Source: Flavobacterium sp. GSB-24
GTDB taxonomy: Bacteria; Bacteroidota; Bacteroidia; Flavobacteriales; Flavobacteriaceae
Length of the DNA: 64,000 nucleotides
Direction: 5' to 3'
NCBI RefSeq assembly: GCF_027924665.1
Contig: NZ_AP027043.1
Coordinates: 5,084,001-5,148,000, forward strand
The first letter of the stretch is position 1. Each line of letters opens with the position of its first letter. The notes under the pieces are model-generated. The model did not search any database. It was not told where the DNA came from and was given only the letters and a program-made list of their open reading frames with translations. The position numbers and the translations under genes are program-made. Of the stretch, positions 16,263-24,734 are shown piece after piece.

Positions 16263-17024
16263 ATGAACAGAATAACTCAGAAAATACAAGAAGATAAAAA
16301 AATACTCTCGATCTATTTTTCTGCAGGATATCCGAACTTAAATGATACCGTGCAGATTATTGAAGATTTAGAAAAAAATGGAGTTGACTTAATCGAAATT
16401 GGGCTTCCCTTCAGTGATCCTTTGGCAGATGGACCAACTATTCAGGCAAGTTCTACACAGGCGCTTCATAACGGAATGACGACTCAAATTCTATTCGATC
16501 AGCTGAAAAACATCCGCGAAAGCGTAAAAATTCCATTGATTATTATGGGATATTTTAATCCTATGTTACAATATGGTGTTGAAGCTTTTTGTAAAAAATG
16601 TGCTGAAATTGGAATAGATGGTTTAATTATTCCAGATCTTCCAGTAGATGTTTATGCAGATGAATACAAAGCTATTTTTGAAAAATACGGATTAATTAAT
16701 GTGTTTTTAATTACGCCGCAAACTTCAGACGAACGTATTCGTTTTATTGACAGCGTCTCAAACGGATTTATTTATATGGTAAGTTCTGCAAGCGTTACAG
16801 GATCACAATCTGGTTTTGGAAATGTTCAGGAAGATTATTTCGAAAGAATCGCAAATCTAAATTTGAAAAACCCTCAAATTGTAGGTTTCGGAATTTCAAA
16901 TAAAGAAACTTTTAATCAGGCCACAAAATATGCAAAAGGCGCTATTATTGGAAGTGCTTTTATTAAACATCTGAGTGAAAAAGGTAGTGGGAAAATTGAA
17001 GATTTTGTTGGAGCGATTCGATAA
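16263..17024 (+). CDS. trpA: Tryptophan synthase alpha chain
   Basis: A 253-residue TIM-barrel subunit that splits indole-3-glycerol phosphate to indole. The catalytic residues are visible: E45 in LIEIGLPFSDP and D56 in ADGPTIQ. Further signatures are MGYFNPMLQYG, GLIIPDLPV and SSASVTGSQSGF. It is the last gene of the trp operon, separated from trpB by the GGCT-like gene, and followed by a terminator at 17162. Confidence 0.95.
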   Translation: MNRITQKIQEDKKILSIYFSAGYPNLNDTVQIIEDLEKNGVDLIEIGLPFSDPLADGPTIQASSTQALHNGMTTQILFDQLKNIRESVKIPLIIMGYFNPMLQYGVEAFCKKCAEIGIDGLIIPDLPVDVYADEYKAIFEKYGLINVFLITPQTSDERIRFIDSVSNGFIYMVSSASVTGSQSGFGNVQEDYFERIANLNLKNPQIVGFGISNKETFNQATKYAKGAIIGSAFIKHLSEKGSGKIEDFVGAIR

Positions 17025-17044
17025 TTATCTAAACTAAAAATTCT

Positions 17045-17145
17045 GTTTGTCATTTCGATGAAGGAGTAATTTCATTAGAAATTCCAGTTCTAAAGTCGCC
17101 AATTTTTGTCACATTATGAGTAAGATTCCTCCATCGTCAGAATGA
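17045..17145. repeat. 'TGTCATTTCGA' dispersed repeat
   Basis: Begins with TTTGTCATTTCGATGAAGGAG and ends with the near-complement CTCCATCGTCAGAATGA, forming a large imperfect palindrome after trpA. Another member, TTTGTCATTTCGATCCCGAG with CTTCGAAATGACA, lies at about 34708-34740. Confidence 0.6.
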
Positions 17146-17161
17146 AAAATAAAACTAATAC

Positions 17162-17192
17162 AGCTGAAATACTAAGTGTTTCAGCTTTTTTT
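17162..17192 (+). terminator. Terminator of the trp operon
   Basis: AGCTGAAA / TTTCAGCT arms (17162-17169, 17179-17186), 9-base loop, then seven T. Confidence 0.88.
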
Positions 17193-17242
17193 TGCTCAAA
17201 ATTATCGAAACCGTTTTATGTTAATATTTTGTTAAAATAAAA

Positions 17243-17280
17243 TTAAACAAGCGTTTAAATTAAACAACTGTTTAATTTTG
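17243..17280 (+). promoter_or_regulatory. tetR promoter with tandem TTAAAC-N4-GTTTAA operators
   Basis: Two palindromes, TTAAAC-AAGC-GTTTAA (17243-17258) and TTAAAC-AACT-GTTTAA (17260-17275), the second extended to 8-base arms (17258-17277). The -7 box TAATTTTG (17273-17280) overlaps the second. Occupancy by the adjacent TetR protein would block transcription of the efflux operon. Confidence 0.75.
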
Positions 17281-17301
17281 CATCCGATTAGAAACAATAT
17301 C

Positions 17302-17931
17302 ATGTCACAGATCGAATTAAACGATAAAAAAATTCAGATTCTTAATGTTGCTGAAAAGCTATTTTCTGAGAAAGGATTTGAGGGGACATCAATACGGGAT
17401 ATTTCCAAAGAGGCAAAAATTAATATTGCCATGGTTTCGTATTATTTTGGTTCAAAAGAAAGACTTCTAGAAGCTTTGATTTTTTACAAAACTGTTGATT
17501 TAAAATTACAACTCGAAAATTTATTACAGGAAAACCTTGAACCTCTTGAAAAAGTCAATAAATTAATCGAAATTTACATTAACAGAATTTGCCTTAACAA
17601 AGGGATTTACAGAGTTTTACATTTTGAACTTAACAATAAAAAAAGAGAGAAGAGCCTAAATGCATTTACAGAACTTAAAAAAGGAAATTTAAAATCTGTT
17701 GAAAGTATTATCAAACAGGGTCAGACTCAGGGTGTTTTTAGAAAAGATATTAATATTCAACTAATTACACCAACTATTATTGGAACCTTCTTTCACTTCC
17801 ATATGAACCGATCTTTCTTCGAAGAATTATTGGATTTAAAAACAGAAGAAATGTTTAACAATTACATTAAAAACGATCTCACAAAGCACATTCAACAAAC
17901 TATAAAAGCGCTACTTGTTTATGAAAATTAG
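17302..17931 (+). CDS. TetR-family repressor of the efflux operon
   Basis: A 209-residue regulator with an N-terminal TetR helix-turn-helix (about 10-58: NVAEKLFSEKGFEGTSIRDISKEAKI, then MVSYYFGSKERLLEAL) and a C-terminal helical ligand domain. The ATG at 17302 is preferred over the upstream TTG at 17278, because that TTG lies in the -7 box and operator. It is the first gene of an operon with TolC/EmrA/EmrB, and its stop overlaps the next start by 11 bases. It most likely represses the pump until a toxic ligand binds. Confidence 0.9.
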   Translation: MSQIELNDKKIQILNVAEKLFSEKGFEGTSIRDISKEAKINIAMVSYYFGSKERLLEALIFYKTVDLKLQLENLLQENLEPLEKVNKLIEIYINRICLNKGIYRVLHFELNNKKREKSLNAFTELKKGNLKSVESIIKQGQTQGVFRKDINIQLITPTIIGTFFHFHMNRSFFEELLDLKTEEMFNNYIKNDLTKHIQQTIKALLVYEN

Positions 17932-19240
17932 TCAATTAATGCTCTTTGGAGTTTTCTTTATAGGAATATCTTCAATTGAAGCACAAGAAAAAACAAGTTT
18001 AACCTTAGACGAAGCCGTGAAAATGGCCTGGGAAAAGAGTAACGAAGTTACGCTTGCCAATACTAAGGTAAACACAAAAAAGTATGAATTACAAACGGTT
18101 AAGAATAACCAATATCCAGATTTAAAAATTTCTGGGCAATATCAACGTCTTACAAAAGCTTCGATTGATTTGCCAAATCAAGGTGAAGGTGCTTCTTTGG
18201 CTTCTCCAGACCGCGCAATGATAGGAATGGCGAATTTAAGCTTACCTCTTTTTGCTGGATTTAAAATTCAAAACAGCATTGAAGCTTACGATAAATTGTA
18301 CGAAGCTGAAAGTGCTAACGCTGAGAAAACAAAAGAAGATGTTGCTTTAAGGGTTATTACCTATTATACTGCTCTATACAAAGCACAAAAAACTTTAGAT
18401 GCTCTAAATGAGAATCAAAAAAGCGCTAAACAACGTGTTACTGATTTCATTGAATTGGAAAAAAACGGAATTATTCCGAGAAATGATTTATTGAAAGCGC
18501 AATTATTAGTTTCAAAGACACAATTATCAATCGATGAAGCTAATAATAATATCACTAACATTAATTATTATTTAACGACAATACTTAAATTAGATCCATC
18601 TGTAAAGATTGAGGTAAATGAAGAAGATTTCTTCAACTTGAAAACAACCAACGCACCTACATCTGATGCTATGGCTCTTGAAAACAGAAAAGATCTTGAA
18701 GCAATTCGTTTACAGCAAAAAGCTTCAGAAGCTAATATCAAGATTGCAAAAGCAGCTTATTACCCGACTCTTTCATTGTTGGGAGGTTATACCGCTTTAG
18801 ATCTTAAAGATATTATCACTGTAAAATATGCTATGAATTTTGGTTTAGGTTTATCTTATGATTTATCTGGAATTCTAAAAAACAGCGCACATGTTAAAGA
18901 AGCAGAAAGCAGAGCTTTAGAAGTTAAAAATACCGAAGCTATTATGACGGATCGCATTAAAGTTGAAGTTCAAAAATCTCTTGAAGACTATGACTTGGCA
19001 ATCAATCAAAGTGTAGTTTATGACGAAGCACTTCAACAAGCAGCTGAAAATTACAGACTTGTAAAAGATAAATTCGATAATGGGTTGGCAGATACCAATG
19101 ACTTGGTAGAAGCTGATGTTGAGCAATTAAGCGCAAAAATAAATACAGCTGTATCAAAAGCGACAATTATTCAAAAATATTACGAACTACTTTCAGTATC
19201 AGGACAATTATCACAATCATTCAATCTTTCTAAAATATAA
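17921..19240 (+). CDS. TolC-family outer membrane efflux protein
   Basis: A 439-residue exported protein: signal peptide about 1-20 (ending SIEAQ), then two OEP repeats (LTLDEAVKMAWEKSNEV early; NRKDLEAIRLQQKASEANIKIAKAAYYPTLSL in the second). Forms the outer-membrane exit duct for the adjacent EmrAB-type pump. ATG 17921 chosen; a TTG two codons upstream is also possible. Overlaps the tetR stop codon, so translation is probably coupled. Confidence 0.9.
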   Translation: MKISQLMLFGVFFIGISSIEAQEKTSLTLDEAVKMAWEKSNEVTLANTKVNTKKYELQTVKNNQYPDLKISGQYQRLTKASIDLPNQGEGASLASPDRAMIGMANLSLPLFAGFKIQNSIEAYDKLYEAESANAEKTKEDVALRVITYYTALYKAQKTLDALNENQKSAKQRVTDFIELEKNGIIPRNDLLKAQLLVSKTQLSIDEANNNITNINYYLTTILKLDPSVKIEVNEEDFFNLKTTNAPTSDAMALENRKDLEAIRLQQKASEANIKIAKAAYYPTLSLLGGYTALDLKDIITVKYAMNFGLGLSYDLSGILKNSAHVKEAESRALEVKNTEAIMTDRIKVEVQKSLEDYDLAINQSVVYDEALQQAAENYRLVKDKFDNGLADTNDLVEADVEQLSAKINTAVSKATIIQKYYELLSVSGQLSQSFNLSKI

Positions 19241-19252
19241 TCGATATCTCTC

Positions 19253-20332
19253 ATGGAAAAGAAAAAGACAAATAAAAAATTCATCATCATACTAACCGTT
19301 TTGGTTTTAGTGGGAGGAACTTACGGAATATCAAAATACATGCACTCATTGGCTCACGAAGAAACAGATGATGCTCAAATTGAGAAAAAAATGAACCCGA
19401 TTATCCCAAGAGTTTCTGGGTATATCAGCAAAGTATATGTGAAAGATAATGATTATGTAAAAAAAGGAGATACTTTATTTACTATCGACAAGAGAGATTA
19501 TCAGTTAAAAATTGATGAAGCTAATGCTGCTTTATTAGGTGCTGAAGGTCAATACGAAGCTGCAAAAGCTGATATCGGAAGTGCATACGCAAGTATTTCA
19601 GTTTCTGATGCTCAAATGAGATCTGCAGGTGGTTCTATCGAAAGTGCAAAAATTAGATTGAGACAACTTACAAACGATTACAACCGCTACAATAACTTGT
19701 ACAAAACTCATACTATTACAAAACAACAATATGAGCAGGCTTTAACTGCAAAAGAAGAGGCTGAAAACCAAGTACGTGTTTTAGAACAACAACAAAGAGC
19801 AAGTTCTTACCAAAAATCTGTTATTCAGTCAAAATCTAAAGTTTCTGACAAACAAACAGAAGTTGCGGCAGCAAACATCAAAAAAGCTAAAACAATGTTA
19901 GATGTTGCTCACTTAAATCTTTCTTATACAGTTGTAACTGCAGCTATTGATGGTCAGGTTTCTAAAGTTGATATCCAGCCAGGACAATTGGTTCAGCCAG
20001 GACAATCTTTATTCTACATTATCAATAATAATGAAGCTTGGGTTGTAGCTAATTTTAAAGAAACACAATTAAACAAAATGGTTGTGGGACAAAAAGTAAG
20101 CTTAAAAGTTGATGCGTATCCAAATTATGAGTTTAAAGGAACTGTAACTTCATTCTCTCCTGCTACAGGATCTCGTTTTTCATTGTTACCTCCTGATAAT
20201 GCAACAGGAAACTTCGTAAAAACAATTCAAAGATTACCAGTAAAAATTAGTTTAGACCAATCAAACGATCCTGAGAAAGTAAAACTTTTAAGACCAGGAA
20301 TGAATGTTGATGTAGACGTACATTTAAAATAA
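19253..20332 (+). CDS. HlyD/EmrA-type membrane fusion protein
   Basis: A 359-residue periplasmic adaptor. One N-terminal membrane helix (about 8-26), then EETDDAQIEKKMNPIIPRVSGYISKVYVKDNDYVKKGDTLF, the first biotinyl-lipoyl half, a coiled-coil hairpin (about 85-210) and the second half with VVTAAIDGQVSKVDIQPGQLVQPGQSL. Short length and DDA motif are EmrA-like. It links the EmrB transporter to the TolC protein encoded on either side. Confidence 0.92.
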   Translation: MEKKKTNKKFIIILTVLVLVGGTYGISKYMHSLAHEETDDAQIEKKMNPIIPRVSGYISKVYVKDNDYVKKGDTLFTIDKRDYQLKIDEANAALLGAEGQYEAAKADIGSAYASISVSDAQMRSAGGSIESAKIRLRQLTNDYNRYNNLYKTHTITKQQYEQALTAKEEAENQVRVLEQQQRASSYQKSVIQSKSKVSDKQTEVAAANIKKAKTMLDVAHLNLSYTVVTAAIDGQVSKVDIQPGQLVQPGQSLFYIINNNEAWVVANFKETQLNKMVVGQKVSLKVDAYPNYEFKGTVTSFSPATGSRFSLLPPDNATGNFVKTIQRLPVKISLDQSNDPEKVKLLRPGMNVDVDVHLK

Positions 20333-20336
20333 ATAA

Positions 20337-21926
20337 ATGGCAACAGCAATACAAGCAGACGACGATTTAGTAGAATACGGCTTCAGACGTGTTGTAATTA
20401 CAATTACAGCTGTACTTTGTGCATTGCTGGAAATTGTTGATACCACGATCGTAAACGTAGCTCTAACAGACATGCGCGGAAGTCTTGGTGCTACCTTGAC
20501 CGATGTGGCGTGGGTAATTACAGCATACGCAATTGCGAATGTTATTGTAATTCCGATGACGAGCTGGCTATCACAGCAATTTGGAAGACGTAATTATTTT
20601 GTGGCTTCCATCATAATATTTACGGTCTGTTCTTTTTTGTGTGGTAATGCCACAAATATTTGGGAACTTGTAGCCTTTCGATTCGTACAAGGTATGGGTG
20701 GTGGAGCGCTGCTGGTAACAGCCCAAACGATTATTACAGAAAGTTACCCAGTTGCAAAACGTGGAATGGCGCAGGCAATTTACGGAATGGGTGTAATTGT
20801 TGGTCCAACTTTAGGTCCGCCTTTAGGAGGATATTTAGTAGATAATTATTCTTGGCCGTACATTTTCTACATCAATATTCCATTAGGGATTATTGCAACT
20901 ATCTTGGCTTTAACTTTTGTTAGAAGTCCAAAATATGGAGAAAAATTAAAAGCAAATCAGGTTGACTGGTGGGGAATTGTTTTGTTGAGCACCTTTATTG
21001 GTTCTTTACAATTCGTACTAGAACACGGTCAGCAAGACGATTGGTTTAACGACTCACTTATTGTAACTCTAAGTGTCATAACTGTTTTAGGATTAGTTCT
21101 TTTTATTTGGAGAGAGCTGACCTACAAATATCCAATTGTAAACTTGAGTGTTTTAAAAGATGGAAATTTACGAATCGGAACTATTATGTGTTTCATACTT
21201 GGTTTCGGTTTATATGGCTCGACGTTAATTATACCAATTTATACGCAATCCATTTTAGGGTGGACCGCAACTGATGCCGGATTATTATTAATTCCAGGAT
21301 CTATTACAACGGCGATTATGATGCCATTTGTTGGAAATATGATTCAGAAAGGCGTGCCTCAAGGATATATGGTTGGAGTAGGATTTTTAGTTTTCTTCTT
21401 CTTCACATTCATGATGTACAGCCGTATGACGCCAGATACTGGAGTTGAACATATGTACTGGCCTTTAATTTTAAGAGGAATTGGTCTTGGATTACTTTTC
21501 GTACCTATTACCACCCTTTCGCTTTCTACACTAAAAGGAAAACAAATTGGTGAAGGTGCAGCTTTTACAGGAATGATGCGTCAGTTAGGAGGATCATTTG
21601 GTATTGCAATTATTACCACTTTCATCACACGTTTCAGCCAGTCACACCGAGTAGATTTAATAAACAATCTTGATCCTGCCAAATTTGAAGTGCAGCAACG
21701 AATTGCAGGAATGCAGCACGCCTTTATGTCAAAAGGATATAGTGCAGATGTTGCTTTGAAAAAAGCATATCAGGCAATAGAAGGTTCAGTCATGAAACAA
21801 AGTACAGTAATGGCTTACATGGATATTTTCATGTACTTAGGAATTATGTTTTTATGTTGTATACCGATTATTCTCTTTATCAAAAAAGGGAAGAATAAAA
21901 TTAATCCCGCAGATGCGATGCATTAA
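20337..21926 (+). CDS. DHA2-family (EmrB-type) drug:H+ antiporter
   Basis: A 529-residue inner-membrane protein with about 14 hydrophobic segments. LEIVDTTIVNVALTDM in the first helix is the DHA2 motif D1, and TSWLSQQFGRRNYF is the loop 2-3 motif A. VGPTLGPPLGGYLVDNYSWPYIFYINIPLG is the classical motif C. It starts four bases after the adaptor gene and ends the TetR-controlled operon. Drug range unknown. Confidence 0.93.
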   Translation: MATAIQADDDLVEYGFRRVVITITAVLCALLEIVDTTIVNVALTDMRGSLGATLTDVAWVITAYAIANVIVIPMTSWLSQQFGRRNYFVASIIIFTVCSFLCGNATNIWELVAFRFVQGMGGGALLVTAQTIITESYPVAKRGMAQAIYGMGVIVGPTLGPPLGGYLVDNYSWPYIFYINIPLGIIATILALTFVRSPKYGEKLKANQVDWWGIVLLSTFIGSLQFVLEHGQQDDWFNDSLIVTLSVITVLGLVLFIWRELTYKYPIVNLSVLKDGNLRIGTIMCFILGFGLYGSTLIIPIYTQSILGWTATDAGLLLIPGSITTAIMMPFVGNMIQKGVPQGYMVGVGFLVFFFFTFMMYSRMTPDTGVEHMYWPLILRGIGLGLLFVPITTLSLSTLKGKQIGEGAAFTGMMRQLGGSFGIAIITTFITRFSQSHRVDLINNLDPAKFEVQQRIAGMQHAFMSKGYSADVALKKAYQAIEGSVMKQSTVMAYMDIFMYLGIMFLCCIPIILFIKKGKNKINPADAMH

Positions 21927-21949
21927 TGTTAATAATTATTTATAATACG

Positions 21950-21988
21950 AAAAAGCCGAGTTCACTTTCCTGTAACTCGGCTTTTTAT
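21950..21988. terminator. Bidirectional terminator between emrB-like and yaaA genes
   Basis: AAAAGCCGAGTT / AACTCGGCTTTT (21951-21962, 21974-21985) with an 11-base loop and T-runs on both strands. It separates convergent genes. Confidence 0.88.
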
Positions 21989-22046
21989 TTTACTATTATT
22001 TCTTTTCTAAGAGGATAATTTTATTAAATTTTTTAAATAATTCTTT

Positions 22047-22088
22047 TAAAAACCTAGAACCTCAGCTACTTAGAACCTTAGCACCTTA
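22047..22088. repeat. 'CTTAGAACCTTAGCACCTTA' words after yaaA
   Basis: CTAGAACCTCAGCTACTTAGAACC-type words of the dispersed family, next to the yaaA stop codon. Confidence 0.75.
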
Positions 22089-22092
22089 AAAA

Positions 22093-22851
22093 TTATCTTG
22101 TAAAAACCAAATGATTTCCTTTCGAAAGATTGGCATCAAACTGATATCCATCGTAATTAAATCCTTTTAAATCGTCAATTGTTTCAGCATTGGTATCGAT
22201 GATATAACGAACCATCATACCTCTCGCCTTTTTGGCAAAGAAACTGATCATTTTTAATTTTCCGTCTTTATAATCTTTAAAGTCTGGAGTAATGACAGGA
22301 ACTTTTAAAGCTTTTACATCAACAGCAGAAAAATATTCGTTACTCGCTAAATTCACGAATAACTCACCCTTTTTCAATTCTTTGTTCAACGCTTTTGTAA
22401 CTGTTGGTTTCCAAAATTCGTGGAGGTTTTTGTATTCACCAACTGGCATTTTGGTACCCATTTCTAAACGATATGCCTGCATTAAATCAAGCGGTTTTAA
22501 AAGACCATAAAGACCAGATAAAATTCTTAATTTATCTTGAAGCGCTTCTAATTTCTCTAACGGAATAGTATAAGCATCCAAGCCTGTATAAACATCTCCA
22601 TCAAAAGTATAAACCGCAGGACGCGCGTTTTCAGGCGTAAAAGGCGTTTTCCAATCTTGATTTCTTTTCCAGTTTAAATCTGCCAATTTATCTGAGATTG
22701 ACATTAATTCAGATAATTCAGATGGCTTTTTTTGTTTCACCACTTTATGAACTACTCTTGCTTCTTTTAAAAATGAAGGCTCTGTATGTTTTGTAGTTGG
22801 TAATTCTTTTTCGAAATTTAAAGACTTTGCTGGCGATATAACTATTTTCAT
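22093..22851 (-). CDS. yaaA: YaaA-family peroxide stress / DNA-binding protein
   Basis: A 252-residue cytoplasmic protein of the YaaA (UPF0246, DUF328) family. The N-terminus MKIVISPAKSLNFE and the central LSGLYGLLKPLDLMQAYRLEMGTK are the family's most conserved blocks, and KKARGMMVRYII is also typical. YaaA lowers free iron and Fenton damage during peroxide stress in E. coli and contains a helix-hairpin-helix-like DNA-binding fold. Single gene, convergent with the efflux operon. Confidence 0.92.
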   Translation of the reverse strand: MKIVISPAKSLNFEKELPTTKHTEPSFLKEARVVHKVVKQKKPSELSELMSISDKLADLNWKRNQDWKTPFTPENARPAVYTFDGDVYTGLDAYTIPLEKLEALQDKLRILSGLYGLLKPLDLMQAYRLEMGTKMPVGEYKNLHEFWKPTVTKALNKELKKGELFVNLASNEYFSAVDVKALKVPVITPDFKDYKDGKLKMISFFAKKARGMMVRYIIDTNAETIDDLKGFNYDGYQFDANLSKGNHLVFTR

Positions 22852-22946
22852 TTGTGCTTTTTTCTATGACTCAAAAATACAAATTGCATTTCTAAAAACA
22901 GATTATCCTAATTGATTTGTTTTATTGCTCTATAGTTTTTTCTTCC

Positions 22947-23106
22947 GCCACAAATTACACAAATTAGCACGAATTTTTCTTTCATGCAGGTTATTAAGAT
23001 TTTTTGCCACAGATTAAAAAGATTTACACAGATTTTTTAATCCTTTTAATCCTGTAATCTGTGGCAGAAAAAAATAAATTCGTGGTAATTTGTATAATTC
23101 GTGGCA
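22947..23106. repeat. Nested palindromes of 'GCCACAAATT' and 'GCCACAGATT' families
   Basis: An outer pair, GCCACAAATTACACAAATT...GAATT (from 22947) and AAATTCGTGG...AATTCGTGGC (to 23106), encloses an inner pair, GCCACAGATTAAAAAGATT (from 23006) and its complement AATCCTGTAATCTGTGGC (to 23065). It fills the divergent gap between yaaA and the CCA-enzyme gene. No ORF is supported in 22852-23286. Confidence 0.8.
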
Positions 23107-23199
23107 AACCTTTTTCTCAATTCATAAAAATTGATATCAAAAACTATTAATTTCTTCAAAAAAGTGAGCTGTAGATTATAATAGGCATTTTCTATGTTG

Positions 23200-23256
23200 T
23201 AAATTTGCATGCATTTTTATTCTATTTTAATAGAAACTATTTCTATTAAAATAGAA
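23200..23256 (+). promoter_or_regulatory. -7 box followed by a 17-bp hairpin in the 5' leader
   Basis: TAAATTTG (23200-23207) is a good -7 box. Immediately downstream, 23220-23236 (TTCTATTTTAATAGAAA) is the exact reverse complement of 23240-23256, with a three-base loop. Partly matching flanks (GCATTTT / AAAATGC) lengthen the stem. A transcript from this promoter would begin with the hairpin, 31 bases before the proposed GTG start. Confidence 0.7.
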
Positions 23257-23286
23257 AATGCATTTTACTCAAAAATCACTGAATTC

Positions 23287-24720
23287 GTGGCTACACAAAC
23301 AAATTATAAAACTGCTTTACAAAACAAAATTTTCGATATCATTTCGAAAGCATCAAAAGAACTTAATGTTGATAGTTACGTTATTGGCGGATTTGTTCGC
23401 GATTTACTTTTAGACCGAGGTTCTAAAAAGGATATCGATGTTGTAGCAGTTGGAAGCGGTATTGAACTGGCTTTGAAAGTGTCTGAACTACTTCCGAAAA
23501 ACCCAAAGGTTCAGGTTTTTAAAACTTACGGAACAGCAATGCTGCGTTTTGAAGATACGGATATCGAATTTGTTGGAGCCCGAAAAGAATCTTATAATTT
23601 TGACAGCCGAAATCCGATTGTAGAAAACGGAACACTTCAAGACGATCAAAACCGTCGTGATTTTACCATTAATGCTTTGGCTTTATCTTTAAACGAAAAT
23701 AATTTTGGTGATCTTTTAGATCCGTTTAATGGTTTGTCCGATTTAGAAAATAAAACAATTAAAACGCCTTTGGATCCAGATATTACCTATTCTGATGATC
23801 CTTTGCGAATGCTGCGCGCGATTCGTTTTGCCACACAATTGAATTTTGAGATTGAAGAAAATTCATTAAATGCCATCACCAAAAATGCTGAACGCATTAA
23901 AATTATTTCTGGCGAAAGAATCGTAGACGAATTAAATAAAATTCTTTCTACAGATAAACCTTCAGTCGGATTTTTACTTTTATATAAAACTGGACTTTTG
24001 GATATTATTTTACCTGAATTAACAGCGTTGAATCAGGTAGAGGAAATTGAAGGCCATACACATAAAAATAACTTTTACCACACGCTTGAAGTTGTCGATA
24101 ATATTTGCCCAAATACAGATGATGTTTGGTTAAGATGGTCGGCTTTACTGCATGATATTGGAAAAGCGCCAACAAAACGTTTCACTAAAAAACAAGGATG
24201 GACTTTTCATGGACATGAATTTCTAGGCGGAAAGATGGCTAAGAAAATTTTTGAACGTTTACACATGCCTTTGAACCACAAAATGAAATTTGTGCAGAAA
24301 ATGGTTATTATGAGTTCGCGTCCGATTGTTTTGGCGCAGGATATTGTGACCGATAGCGCAGTTCGTCGTTTGGTGTTTGATGCTGGTGAAGATGTCGAAA
24401 ATTTAATGACTTTGTGTGAGGCAGATATTACAACCAAAAATCCATCGAAATTCAAAAAATATCACAAGAACTTTGAAATCGTCCGTAAGAAAATTGTTGA
24501 AGTTGAAGAACGCGATCATGTTCGTAATTTTCAACCGCCAATTTCTGGTGAAGAAATTATGGAAATATTTGATTTAAAACCTTCAAGAGAAATCGGAATT
24601 TTAAAAGAAGCAGTGAAAGAAGCCATTTTAGAAGGAGATATTCCGAATGAATATCAGGCAGCTTATGATTTTGTAATTAAAAGGGCAGCTAAATTGGGCT
24701 TAAAAAAAGTAGAGAAATAA
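23287..24720 (+). CDS. CCA tRNA nucleotidyltransferase with HD domain
   Basis: A 477-residue class II nucleotidyltransferase. The head domain shows YVIGGFVRDLLLDR (about 31-44), the metal motif DIDVV (about 49-53) and the flexible RRDFTINALAL motif. Further on are an RNA-binding arm and a C-terminal HD domain (LHDIGKAPTKRF). It adds or repairs tRNA 3'-CCA, consistent with the two tRNA-Glu genes in this window, which lack an encoded CCA. An in-frame ORF extends to 23209, but that extension would encode the hairpin just after the promoter. GTG 23287, which opens the conserved M-A-T-Q-T N-terminus, is therefore preferred. Confidence 0.9.
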   Translation: MATQTNYKTALQNKIFDIISKASKELNVDSYVIGGFVRDLLLDRGSKKDIDVVAVGSGIELALKVSELLPKNPKVQVFKTYGTAMLRFEDTDIEFVGARKESYNFDSRNPIVENGTLQDDQNRRDFTINALALSLNENNFGDLLDPFNGLSDLENKTIKTPLDPDITYSDDPLRMLRAIRFATQLNFEIEENSLNAITKNAERIKIISGERIVDELNKILSTDKPSVGFLLLYKTGLLDIILPELTALNQVEEIEGHTHKNNFYHTLEVVDNICPNTDDVWLRWSALLHDIGKAPTKRFTKKQGWTFHGHEFLGGKMAKKIFERLHMPLNHKMKFVQKMVIMSSRPIVLAQDIVTDSAVRRLVFDAGEDVENLMTLCEADITTKNPSKFKKYHKNFEIVRKKIVEVEERDHVRNFQPPISGEEIMEIFDLKPSREIGILKEAVKEAILEGDIPNEYQAAYDFVIKRAAKLGLKKVEK

Positions 24721-24734
24721 GTACTATTTATAAA

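Noticed and set aside
17278..17301. TTG start eight codons upstream for the TetR gene
   Set aside because: It lies inside the -7 box TAATTTTG and overlaps the operator.
23209..23286. 26-residue N-terminal extension of the CCA-enzyme
   Set aside because: The frame is open, but it reads through a 17-bp perfect hairpin right after the promoter and adds nothing conserved.
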